Assembly: GCA_963780825.1 (NCBI GenBank) | Contig: CAWADL010000005.1 | Location: 372,001-436,000 of the forward strand | Direction: 5' to 3' | Length of the DNA: 64,000 nt | DNA from: Roseiarcus sp963780825 | GTDB taxonomy: Bacteria > Pseudomonadota > Alphaproteobacteria > Rhizobiales > Beijerinckiaceae | Shown here: positions 32,964 through 40,961 of the stretch, piece by piece | Position numbering within the stretch: the stretch's first letter is position 1 | Layout of the letters: each line of letters starts with the position of its first letter | Made by a program: the position numbers and the translations under genes | The notes under the pieces: generated by a model | The model's database searches: none | The model's input: the letters and a program-made list of their open reading frames with translations, nothing else | What the model was told of the DNA's origin: nothing

Positions 32964-34483
32964 GGCGGCGAACCGCCGTTCGATGGGACCAGTCTGCCGA
33001 GGTCGGTCTGCGCGCCCGGTTGGTCGTCACATATGATCTCGATGTCGATCTCGTCGCGGGGAATGCTGAACTGGCTCTGCGCCTTGCGTGCGTCGAGCGG
33101 TGGCCCCTTGACGAGCGCCCGATAGGTAAACTGACGTTCGCGCTGCAACTGCCGCCAATTCTTCCATTCGTTGGTCTGCATCGCGATCTTGGTGGTGGGC
33201 GATTGCGACCAGCAGACCGCGACCGCATCGCACTCCTTCAGCCGGCGATGGTGCAACGCTTCGACTTCATCGGGCGGTCCGTCAAACAATTTGATCAGCG
33301 GTTCGACCTGCTTTTCACTCAACAGTCCGGCGACGCGCAGCGCGAACTCCACGTCTGCCGCTTCATGGCAGAGGTATACCGTCGGCAAGCCGCTGCCGCC
33401 GTTCGTCGCCTCGACGGGCGGCGGCGGTTCCGAGACCGACAGATTTTGCGCGAGGAATTCGACGAACTTGCTGAGCACCTGCCCGTCGACCTTGTCGCCG
33501 TCGAGCCGCTCGCCGAGCGACTTGAGCACTTCGACGGGTTCACGTTCGACCATCGGGGTCGCATCGGGCGTATCCCTATCGAGAATCTTTGGCGCCCAGA
33601 TAATGCGGCGAAGCGCCTTCGGCTCGGCCTTGGCGCGCAGCGCGGCGCGTTCGAGCTGGAGCTTGACGATCGGCGAAACGTCTTCCTGGGGCGTATATCC
33701 CGCCTTCACGCCGAGCAGATGCACGCAGACGCTGGCTTGGGCGAGCGCGGCGTCGATGAAGGCGACGGCGGTCCCATCCGTCGGGATATCTCGATCGGGA
33801 ACCACCGCGTAGTCGCGGCCGGTGAGTTCGCGGGCCAGCCGCTCGTACGCCTTCGCCATGTCGATGGCGGGGCGCGCAAGGTAGATCGTCTGGACGGGCG
33901 GCTTTTCCGGAGGAGGTGGCGGGGGCGGCGGCCCAGGCGGACTTTCCGGCCGGCGCTGCGACTCGCGGATGAGGATCCCGGCAAGCTCGCGCACCCGGCT
34001 CAGATAAGCATCTTCGTCGCGCATCTTGCCGTTCCAGTAGTAGGCGATCTCCGTCTCGGTTGGATTGTTGAGATCGCCGGCGAAGAAAGCCTTGCCTTCC
34101 TGGCCCTGCAGAATCGGCGGCCACGTCTTCCGGTCGTTCGGGCGTTTCCGCACCACCTTAAGTCGCGTTCGCACCGCCTCTTCACCCTCGCCACGCCAGC
34201 GCTGCGAAAACCCCTCGACCTCGCGCTTGCAATATTCGCTGGTCAACCAATTTGGCGACATCACCACGATCATCAATGAAGAAGCGGCGATTTGCTCCGC
34301 CAGGATAGGAGCGAATGCGTCAGTCTCGTCGATATTGGATGTGTCGAGCCATAGGTTCAGGTCGGGAGCGCCAAGATCCACGAGTTGCTCGCGCAGCCTA
34401 TCGCGCAGGAACGTGACGAACCCGTCGCCGCCGAGCGGCTGGTTGTCCTTGCGCGCGTAGGAGATGAACACCTGAAAGCTCAT
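32960..34483 (-). CDS. TIR-domain protein with three TIR-like units
   Basis: A 507-residue protein. Unit 1 (1-150) is a TIR domain: FISYARKD, LWLDTSNIDETDAF, and SPNWLTSEYCKREVEGF, in which Glu88 is placed like the catalytic glutamate of TIR NADases. A proline run (about 180-196) leads to unit 2 (200-345: IYLARPAIDMAKAYERLARE, SVCVHLLGVKAGYTPQED), resembling the TIR-like/DUF4062 fold. A second proline/glycine linker leads to unit 3 (368-485: TVYLCHEAADVEFALRVAGL, ECDAVAVCWSQSP). It probably acts as NAD-consuming effector or signal maker, coupled to the STAND sensor encoded 4 bp downstream. The start MSFQVFISYARKD is standard. Confidence 0.85.
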   Translation of the reverse strand: MSFQVFISYARKDNQPLGGDGFVTFLRDRLREQLVDLGAPDLNLWLDTSNIDETDAFAPILAEQIAASSLMIVVMSPNWLTSEYCKREVEGFSQRWRGEGEEAVRTRLKVVRKRPNDRKTWPPILQGQEGKAFFAGDLNNPTETEIAYYWNGKMRDEDAYLSRVRELAGILIRESQRRPESPPGPPPPPPPPEKPPVQTIYLARPAIDMAKAYERLARELTGRDYAVVPDRDIPTDGTAVAFIDAALAQASVCVHLLGVKAGYTPQEDVSPIVKLQLERAALRAKAEPKALRRIIWAPKILDRDTPDATPMVEREPVEVLKSLGERLDGDKVDGQVLSKFVEFLAQNLSVSEPPPPVEATNGGSGLPTVYLCHEAADVEFALRVAGLLSEKQVEPLIKLFDGPPDEVEALHHRRLKECDAVAVCWSQSPTTKIAMQTNEWKNWRQLQRERQFTYRALVKGPPLDARKAQSQFSIPRDEIDIEIICDDQPGAQTDLGRLVPSNGGSPP

Positions 34484-34493
34484 GTCTATCGCC

Positions 34494-35385
34494 TCATCCC
34501 GCCGCGTCCGGCGCCGGCTTGTCGGCCTGCGCCGCCAGTCGGTGCATCCGTTCGCTCCACGCTGCGTGCTCGCCGTCCAACAGATCCTCGGTCGCGCCGA
34601 CCAGCGCCGCCAGCGTCGCGCCGTCCTCCGTCGCCGCTTCTTTCATCCGCGCTAGCGCCGACACCATCGCCGCCGCGTTTGCGGCCAGGAACTGGCTGCG
34701 CTCGCCGGCCGCGCGCGTGAGCAATACGCCGCCGAGCGTTCCCGCGACGGCGATCCAGGGCGCCAGCCCGGCGACATTGAACGTCGCGCTTGCAGCGCCC
34801 AACACGGCCGACAGCAATCGAGAGCGCTAGTGCGGCCGCACGCCGTCGTCCTGCGTCGCGTTCGCTGTTGGTTTGGACCTTCGCGTAATAATCGCGCTGC
34901 TCCTCGATCCGATGCGACAAATACCAATCGACGGTCATGTCGTCGCCCGGCCGCCCCGGATCGTCGTTTACCGGGTTGGCGAGCGGGGTCAGCCCTGTCT
35001 TGGTGACCGCCTCGATCGCCTCTTCGCAGCGGCGGCGGAACAGCGGCTTGCGCTCCGCTCCCGCGTAGTCGCCGACGCGCGCGGAGAAACGCATGCATTC
35101 CGATTTGATCGCCTCCGCCGCGGCGCGCGCGCGCAACCAACCGGTTTCGCGCCCGACCGAAAGCATGTCCTGGCCGAGAACCGGCGTGATCGCCGCGCAT
35201 GCGGCGGCCAGAAACGCCAACACGCGCCCACCGCTATTGCTTCCCGCCGACCCCGCGGCGGCGCCGAACACGGCCGCCATCGCCGCCGCGGCCACGGCCA
35301 TGCGACTCCAATTTCGATGGTCCGCCTGAAGCTGACGCGCCCGACGCGCCCATCCCCGGTAGTCGTTCCATGCGGTTTCGAGCAT
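34494..35385 (-). CDS. SLATT/DUF4231-like four-helix membrane protein, frame break near 34817
   Basis: A protein of about 296 residues in two similar halves. The first has AWNDYRGWARRARQLQADHR, two membrane helices, then RETGWLRARAAAEAIKSECM, a SLATT-type pattern. The second has RIEEQRDYYAKVQTNSERDA (the DUF4231 signature), then two more helices (GAASATFNVAGLAPWIAVAG) and a helix ending in EHAAWSERMHRL. SLATT domains are proposed pore-forming effectors in nucleotide-signalled conflict systems. One extra base near 34811-34822 separates the frames. I start at ATG 35385. The stop is 10 bp before the TIR gene, so the three genes form one operon. Confidence 0.7.
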
Positions 35386-35562
35386 GACGCAATACGCTTT
35401 TGTTTGGGGAAGCGAGAGCGACAAACATCTCCAAGTAGAAACAGTCTGAATAGCCGCCCCGGCGCCGTCAAGCACGCCGCGCGCCCAAACAAGGTGAAAT
35501 CAGAGATGGATGACAAAAATGATTTACGGGACGCTCGCGCGGGCGAACGGGTTCAGCCTGGA

Positions 35563-36144
35563 TTATTCGCGCAAGCGGCGTCGGTTGGCGGCGATCCAGG
35601 CGCTCCAGTCGATGAGACCGTGGTCCTTGATGACTTCGATCGCGCCAAGCCGGGCGTGGTCGCAAAACACGACCACATTGTTGCAATCCCACCGCGCCGA
35701 GGGAACGATGATCCCGTCGTGGTCAAGGAAGTGAGCGACTTCCGCCACCTCCTGCGTCCTCGGGTACTCGCCGGCGCGTTCGACATAAGAAAGCTGTCCG
35801 AACCTGGCCATGTTGATACCGAGAGAAGACAACAGCTCGCGTTGCGAGAAGTCCGTGACGCTTTCCAGCCTCACATGAAGCTCAAACAGGCCATATCGGA
35901 TCTTGCTCGGAAAAACCGGTTGGCCGCGCGAGAGATGGAAATGCAGTTCGGCCACGGCGCCGTCGCGTTCGCATGAGGTGTAGAGAACCTCAAATGTCGT
36001 ATCGTCCCAGCGGCCGCCAGATCTACCGCACGCGCGCGGGTCCCGCCCTTCGCGGACGACTCGCCACAATGTCCCCGAGAAGGGCGCCCCGCCGATGTTT
36101 TCTACGGCGTCGATGAGAGCGCTGTCGCGCCGTCGAGCGTTCAT
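35563..36144 (-). CDS. RES-domain toxin
   Basis: A 193-residue RES-family toxin. The conserved Arg/Glu/Ser frame is visible: LWRVVREGRDP (Arg), GGRWDDTTFEVLYTS, GAVAELHFHL (Glu), and the late RARFGQLSYVE-like region. Family members degrade NAD+ (or ADP-ribosylate targets) and cause growth arrest. It follows its Xre antitoxin by 3 bp. It lies 177 bp upstream of the SLATT-TIR-STAND operon on the same strand, so two potential NAD-depleting modules are adjacent. Confidence 0.85.
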   Translation of the reverse strand: MNARRRDSALIDAVENIGGAPFSGTLWRVVREGRDPRACGRSGGRWDDTTFEVLYTSCERDGAVAELHFHLSRGQPVFPSKIRYGLFELHVRLESVTDFSQRELLSSLGINMARFGQLSYVERAGEYPRTQEVAEVAHFLDHDGIIVPSARWDCNNVVVFCDHARLGAIEVIKDHGLIDWSAWIAANRRRLRE

Positions 36145-36147
36145 GCA

Positions 36148-36489
36148 TCACAGATACGCTTCGGCGTCCAATCGGTTGATGACATTCAACACTTCGAGCG
36201 CGCGCCGCTCGTGAATGAGATCAATCGCTCTTTCGCCATTCAACTGCGGATGCCGGGCATAGAGCCAAGTGCGGATTTCATCATTGGCGTAAAATTCGGA
36301 AAGTCGATTGACCACATATACCAGGTCCGCAAGTATCAATTCGTTCTTCGGTTGCGGCCTGATCGTTCCCGTTCGCCACCGTGAGACGGTCGCTTTCGAT
36401 GTGTCGGTGATGTTGGCGATATCGGTTCCCTTGAGGCCGCCGCGGCTTTCGAGTTCCTCGATGTAGCGGGGGATAGCGGCCGAGATCAT
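36148..36489 (-). CDS. Xre/MbcA-ParS type antitoxin
   Basis: A 113-residue antitoxin with an N-terminal helix-turn-helix (IANITDTSKATVSRWRTGTI) and the C-terminal ParS/MbcA toxin-binding region (WLYARHPQLNGERAIDLIHE, then EVLNVINRLDAEAYL). It is first in the RES module, as usual. It should neutralise the RES toxin and repress the shared promoter through the palindrome directly upstream. Confidence 0.88.
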   Translation of the reverse strand: MISAAIPRYIEELESRGGLKGTDIANITDTSKATVSRWRTGTIRPQPKNELILADLVYVVNRLSEFYANDEIRTWLYARHPQLNGERAIDLIHERRALEVLNVINRLDAEAYL

Positions 36490-36505
36490 ATTCGCCTGAA
36501 AAGAA

Positions 36506-36535
36506 CGGTTTCACTCACGAGATAATATGAAACCG
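36506..36535. promoter_or_regulatory. Candidate operator of the Xre/RES module
   Basis: A perfect 8-bp inverted repeat, CGGTTTCA at 36506-36513 and TGAAACCG at 36528-36535, with a 14-bp AT-rich centre, 17 bp upstream of the antitoxin ATG. This is a suitable site for autoregulation by the antitoxin. Confidence 0.6.
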
Positions 36536-36552
36536 AAACGGAACTTGCAAGG

Positions 36553-36641
36553 CGGAGGGTCGGCGTCCACGCCGACCTTTAGGCTGCTCTCAGGCAGGCT
36601 GTAGCGGGCGACCAACGTCGGCCTGGAGGCCGACGCTCCGC
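36553..36641. repeat. Family B palindromic repeat, copy 2 (inverted)
   Basis: An 89-bp palindrome with arms GGGTCGGCGTCCACGCCGAC and CGTCGGCCTGGAGGCCGACG, between the RES module promoter and the end of the transglutaminase gene. Confidence 0.88.
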
Positions 36642-36664
36642 AAGACGCTTAAGAAAACCGCCCC

Positions 36665-39600
36665 TCACGCTTTCCGGCGCAAATCCAGCGTCAGCGGAAA
36701 CTCTCTGGAAAACTCGTCGGGCGGGACGGTCGCGGCGCCGGGCGAGTGGCCGTGGTCCTGGAACCGCGCGAGCCGACGCGCCTCCGCCTCGTAGGCATTG
36801 ACCGGCGCGCCGACGTAGTTGCGCCCGCCTGGATGGGACACGTGGTAGACGCAGCCGCCGAGCGAGCGGCCGCTCCAGGTGTCGATGAGATCGAAAGTCA
36901 GCGGCGCGTGGGGCGGGATCGTCGGGTGCATCGCAGAATAGGGTCCCCACGCCTTGAAGCGTACGGCCGCCACGGCCTCGGCGGTCACGCCGGTCGGCGT
37001 CATCGGCAGTTTGCGGCCGTTGCAGGTGATGACATGTCGATTGGGCGTCAGCCCCTTCGCCTTGATCTGCAAACGTTCGACGGAGCTATCGACATAGCGC
37101 ACCGTCCCGCCGGTCATCGTCTCCTCGCCGAGCACATGCCAAGGCTCCAGCGCTGTGCGGAACTCCAACTGAACGCCGCCGCGATCGATCAAACCAACCA
37201 ACGGGAAACGGAATTCGCGCGCGGCCTCGAACCAAACAGGATCGAAAGCGTAGCCCGCACGACCGAGATCATCGAGCACGCCGTTAAAATCCTCCCAAAC
37301 GAAATGCGGCAGCATGAAGCGGTCGTGTAAGTCCGTGCCCCAGCGCACCGGCGCGCCCTGCTGCGGCTCGCGCCAGAACCAGCAGACCAGCGCGCGCAAC
37401 AGCAGTTGCTGCGCCAGGCTCATGCGCGCGTCGGGCGGCATCTCGAAAGAGCGGAATTCAACCAGCCCGAGCCGTCCGGTGACGCTGTCCGGCGAATAGA
37501 GCTTGTCGATGCAAATCTCGGCGCGATGCGTGTTGCCGGTGACATCGACCAGCAGATTGCGGAACAGCCGGTCAGCGATCCACAACGGCGGCTTGGCGCC
37601 GGCCGGCGGCACTAACGACAACGCGATTTCGAGTTCGTGCAGTTGATCGTCGCGGGCCTCGTCGAGCCGCGGCGCTTGACTGGTCGGCCCGATGAACAAG
37701 CCGGAGAACATATAGCTGAGCGAGGGGTGACGCTGCCAGTAGAGTATCAGGCTCGCCAGCACGTCAGGACGGCGTAGAAAGGGCGAGTCCGCCGGCGTCG
37801 CGCCGCCGAGCACGACGTGATTGCCGCCGCCGGTCCCGGTGTGGCGCCCGTCGACCATATATTTGTCGGTGCCGAGCCGGGTAAGCCGGGCCTCATCATA
37901 GAGCGTCGTGGTTGTGTCGACCGCCTCGCGCCAGGAATTGGCGGGGTGGACGTTGACTTCGATGACGCCCGGGTCGGGCGTCACCTTGATGACGTTGATC
38001 CGCGGATCGTTCGGCGGCGTGTAGCCCTCGATGCGCACCGGCGTGTTGCGCGCTTTGGCGATCGCCTCGACCGTCCCCAGGATTTCCAGATAATCCTCGA
38101 GCTTCTCGGTCGGCGGCATGAACACGCTTAGATATCCGTTGCGCACCTCGACGCTCAGCGCCGTACGCACCGCGCCTTCAGTCAGGAACTGTTCGCTCTG
38201 GACTTGTGCGCCGGGCTCGCTTTCCCGGAATTGCGCAGCCGGGGGCAGCGGGCCGCGCGGCGCGACCGGATCGAGCGGATAGTTGACGGGATATTCCTTC
38301 GCGGGAACATGCGGCAGGCTCTTGATTGGCAGCCGCAACCCCAGCGGCGAATCGCCCGGCACCAGATAAAGCTTGCCGCGACGCATCGGCCAGCGTTCGC
38401 TGCGCCAGGCGCGGCTCGCAGCCGCGTTCCAGCGCTGGATCGGCAGCACGTAGCCGGTGGGACGTCCGAGGCCCCGATCAAACACGCGCACCAGCCGCGA
38501 GCGTTCCTCCGCGTCTTCGAGCTTGGGGTCGAGCGGATCGACGTTGACCGGCAACTCGCCTTCGCGCACCAACCAATAGTTGACGTCCTCATAAGCCGGG
38601 TGGACGAAGTCGGAGGAAAGGCCGAGCTGCTCGGCGATCTCGGTCGCCAGGCTTTCGGCTTCCTTATCAGCCAAATCCTGGCGGACGGTTGTGGCGATCA
38701 GTGATGGGTCCGACCACATCGGCTCGCCGTCCTTGCGCCAGTAGAGCGAATAGGCCCAGCGCGGCAGGCTCTCGCCGGGATACCATTTGCCCTGGCCGAA
38801 ATGCAGCAGGCCGCCCGTGCCGAAACGCTTGCTGAGGCGGTTGATCAGTTCCTCCGCGCGCGGCTCCTTCTGGCCGCCGACGGCGCCGGTGTTCCACTCG
38901 GGCGCATCGAGATCGTCAATGGAGATGAAGGTCGGCTCGCCGCCCATGGTGAGCCGGACGTCTTGCGCGACGAGATCGCGGTCCACCTGTTCGCCAAGCG
39001 CGTCGAGCTTCGCCCAGGCGTCGTCGGTGAACGGCAGCGTCACGCGCGGCTCTTCGCGCAACCGCTCGACGCTCATCTCGAAGCCGAACTTCACCTCCGC
39101 CGGATCGACCGCGCCGGAGATGGGCGCGGCGGACCGATAATGCGGCGTCGCGCACAGCGGAATGTGACCCTCTCCGCAAAACAGCCCGGAGGTCACATCC
39201 ATGCCGATCCAGCCGGCGCCGGGCAGATAGACCTCGGCCCAGGCGTGCAGGTCGGTGAAATCCTTGTCGGTGCCCATCGGCCCTTCGAGCGGGTCGACGT
39301 CGGCCTTCAACTGGATGAGGTAGCCCGAGACGAAGCGGGCCGCGAGACCGAGCCGGCGCAGGATCTGCACGAGCAGCCAAGCCGAGTCGCGGCAGGAGCC
39401 GGAGCGCAGCGCCAGCGTCTCGTCCGGCTCCTGCACGCCGGGCTCCATGCGAATAACGTAGCGGGTCGCCTGCTGCAGCTCGGCGTTGATCTTGACCAGA
39501 TAGTCGATCGTGCTGCCTTCGTAGCGGCTGACATCCTTGACGTATTTCTCGAGCAGCGCGCCGCCGGGATCGGGCGCGAGATAGGGGCCGAGTTCGACTT

Positions 39601-39931
39601 TCAGTTCATCGGAATAGACGAAGGGAAAACGCTCGGCGTAGGGCTCGACGAAGAAATCGAAGGGATTGATGACGGCGAGTTCGGCGGTGAGATCGACCTC
39701 GATCTTGAACTCGGTCACCCTTTCGGGAAACACGTAGCGCGCCAGCCAATTGCCGTGCGGATCCTGCTGCCAGTTCACGAAATGCTCGGCCGGCGTCACC
39801 TTCAGCGCATAGCTGGCGATTTTGGTGCGGCAGTGCGGGGCGGGACGGAGCCGGATGGATTGCGGCCCCAACGTGACCGGGCGGTCGTAGGTGTACGACG
39901 TAAGATGATGAAGACCAACGAGAATCGCCAC
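36665..39931 (-). CDS. Transglutaminase-like / DUF2126 fusion protein
   Basis: A protein of about 1090 residues. The N-terminal 290 residues are a bacterial transglutaminase-like cysteine peptidase. Using numbering from the longer TTG 39946 reading, the triad is Cys185 (RSGSCRDSAWLL), His234 (DLHAWAEVYLPG) and Asp250 (IGMDVTSG). The rest is the DUF2126 domain (VDRDLVAQDVRLTMGGEPTF, HTGTGGGNHVVLGG, GCVYHVSHPGGRNYVGAPVN). Such proteins usually occur with circularly permuted ATP-grasp and alpha-E genes and are thought to make or process a peptide; those partners are not adjacent here. I prefer GTG 39931 (VAILVGLHHLTSYTYDRP). Intact over 3.3 kb. Confidence 0.87.
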   Translation of the reverse strand: MAILVGLHHLTSYTYDRPVTLGPQSIRLRPAPHCRTKIASYALKVTPAEHFVNWQQDPHGNWLARYVFPERVTEFKIEVDLTAELAVINPFDFFVEPYAERFPFVYSDELKVELGPYLAPDPGGALLEKYVKDVSRYEGSTIDYLVKINAELQQATRYVIRMEPGVQEPDETLALRSGSCRDSAWLLVQILRRLGLAARFVSGYLIQLKADVDPLEGPMGTDKDFTDLHAWAEVYLPGAGWIGMDVTSGLFCGEGHIPLCATPHYRSAAPISGAVDPAEVKFGFEMSVERLREEPRVTLPFTDDAWAKLDALGEQVDRDLVAQDVRLTMGGEPTFISIDDLDAPEWNTGAVGGQKEPRAEELINRLSKRFGTGGLLHFGQGKWYPGESLPRWAYSLYWRKDGEPMWSDPSLIATTVRQDLADKEAESLATEIAEQLGLSSDFVHPAYEDVNYWLVREGELPVNVDPLDPKLEDAEERSRLVRVFDRGLGRPTGYVLPIQRWNAAASRAWRSERWPMRRGKLYLVPGDSPLGLRLPIKSLPHVPAKEYPVNYPLDPVAPRGPLPPAAQFRESEPGAQVQSEQFLTEGAVRTALSVEVRNGYLSVFMPPTEKLEDYLEILGTVEAIAKARNTPVRIEGYTPPNDPRINVIKVTPDPGVIEVNVHPANSWREAVDTTTTLYDEARLTRLGTDKYMVDGRHTGTGGGNHVVLGGATPADSPFLRRPDVLASLILYWQRHPSLSYMFSGLFIGPTSQAPRLDEARDDQLHELEIALSLVPPAGAKPPLWIADRLFRNLLVDVTGNTHRAEICIDKLYSPDSVTGRLGLVEFRSFEMPPDARMSLAQQLLLRALVCWFWREPQQGAPVRWGTDLHDRFMLPHFVWEDFNGVLDDLGRAGYAFDPVWFEAAREFRFPLVGLIDRGGVQLEFRTALEPWHVLGEETMTGGTVRYVDSSVERLQIKAKGLTPNRHVITCNGRKLPMTPTGVTAEAVAAVRFKAWGPYSAMHPTIPPHAPLTFDLIDTWSGRSLGGCVYHVSHPGGRNYVGAPVNAYEAEARRLARFQDHGHSPGAATVPPDEFSREFPLTLDLRRKA

Positions 39932-40024
39932 GGCGCGCGCTTTCAAAACAGGTGTCTGCCGAGGCGATGCAAACGCCGGGCCGATGGGAAAGCGGCTTTA
40001 CCTTAAATCGAGCCCGGCGCCACC

Positions 40025-40051
40025 CGGAGCGTCGGCGTCCACGCCGACGTC
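40025..40051. repeat. Half copy of family B repeat
   Basis: GGAGCGTCGGCGTCCACGCC with GACGTCG following: a single arm of the family B palindrome. With C4 it lies in the roughly 400-bp gap between the transglutaminase start and the DUF3237 stop; no gene is visible in that gap. Confidence 0.7.
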
Positions 40052-40173
40052 GTGGGGCGCGACTCGGCTTATCTGGCCACGGTAGCGGTCCCGCGGAGTT
40101 CGAGAACGCGCCGCTCGGCCCGTCCGGGCCCAGCGTCGCCAGACGCCCCGGCTCGCGCGCGAAGGCGCGGCGC

Positions 40174-40270
40174 TGTAGCCGCGATCTCCAGATCGCGGTC
40201 GCCGCGAGATCGCGCCTTGCCGGGGAAGCGCCGATCACGGGGAGACCGCGATCTGGAGATCGCGGCTACA
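40174..40270. repeat. Family C palindromic repeat, copy 4 (uninterrupted, GATCTCCAGATC-core variant)
   Basis: A 97-bp palindrome with the left arm TGTAGCCGCGATCTCCAGAT followed by CGCGG, and the right arm CCGCGATCTGGAGATCGCGG followed by CTACA. It is the intact reference for the D2-interrupted copy at 48318-48801. Confidence 0.88.
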
Positions 40271-40347
40271 ATCGCGCTTCGATCTGATTGCCAATAACTC
40301 TAGCGGGCGCCACTTGCATTTGGTTGGACGCATCTCGCGTCCCTTCA

Positions 40348-40824
40348 TCAGCGAACCGCGTAAGCATCGTAGACGACGGCGCGGGGCAGGCGCATGGCGC
40401 TTCCTAGGCCGACGATATGGTTGAGCCACGCGAACGATTTCGAGGCCGTCTCGAATTGCATGGCCACGCGGAAATAATAGCGCGTCGGATCGACCTCCTC
40501 GCCCCGCGCAAGTTCCGCCATCACGTCCGCCGGACCATGCCGAAAGCCTTTCGTCTGTAGATAGGCGAGCGATCCGTCCGAGAGCCGCAGCAAATAGCGG
40601 GTGTCGATGACGGCGATGTTATCGGAGGTGACAATCTGCCAGTCGGCGCCGTTGTCGAGGATTTCGCCTTTCAACTGCGGCCCTTCGAAGCGGCCGCCCG
40701 TGATCGGGATGATGCGCCGCCGTCCGAGCGCCGAGGTCTCGCCTAGCTCCCAGGGAGGGGCGGTCAGATCGACCTCGAAGCGCGCCAGAAACTCCAGGCT
40801 GGGCGACGGTGGCGCGTACTTCAT
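40348..40824 (-). CDS. DUF3237 family protein
   Basis: A 158-residue single-domain protein matching the DUF3237 pattern: LEFLARFEVDL, PITGGRFEGPQLKGEILDNG, ADWQIVTSD, then YLLRLSDGSLAYLQTKGFRH and YYFRVAMQFET. These are small beta-barrel proteins of unknown function. I start at ATG 40824 (MKYAPPSPSLEFL); a longer reading from 40848 is less likely. It is divergent from thrS with a 137-bp spacer. Confidence 0.82.
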   Translation of the reverse strand: MKYAPPSPSLEFLARFEVDLTAPPWELGETSALGRRRIIPITGGRFEGPQLKGEILDNGADWQIVTSDNIAVIDTRYLLRLSDGSLAYLQTKGFRHGPADVMAELARGEEVDPTRYYFRVAMQFETASKSFAWLNHIVGLGSAMRLPRAVVYDAYAVR

Positions 40825-40961
40825 GCTCGGATGATGGCATAAGATCACATCCCGATCGGGTCGCGCGAAGATTGCGCTTCGCTCGCGAGGACATTATAGG
40901 CGGCCGCGTTAAACGTAAGTCGCTTACGCCGGACGTTTCGGCGAGTGAGCCAGGAGCCAAC

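Noticed and set aside
29000..37000. Prophage or integrative element carrying the defence block
   Set aside because: No integrase, phage structural gene or direct-repeat attachment site was found; the only tRNA is at 49883-49957, far from the block.
39947..40173. Additional gene in the spacer after the transglutaminase start
   Set aside because: Frames there are short, arginine-rich and composed of repeat sequence.
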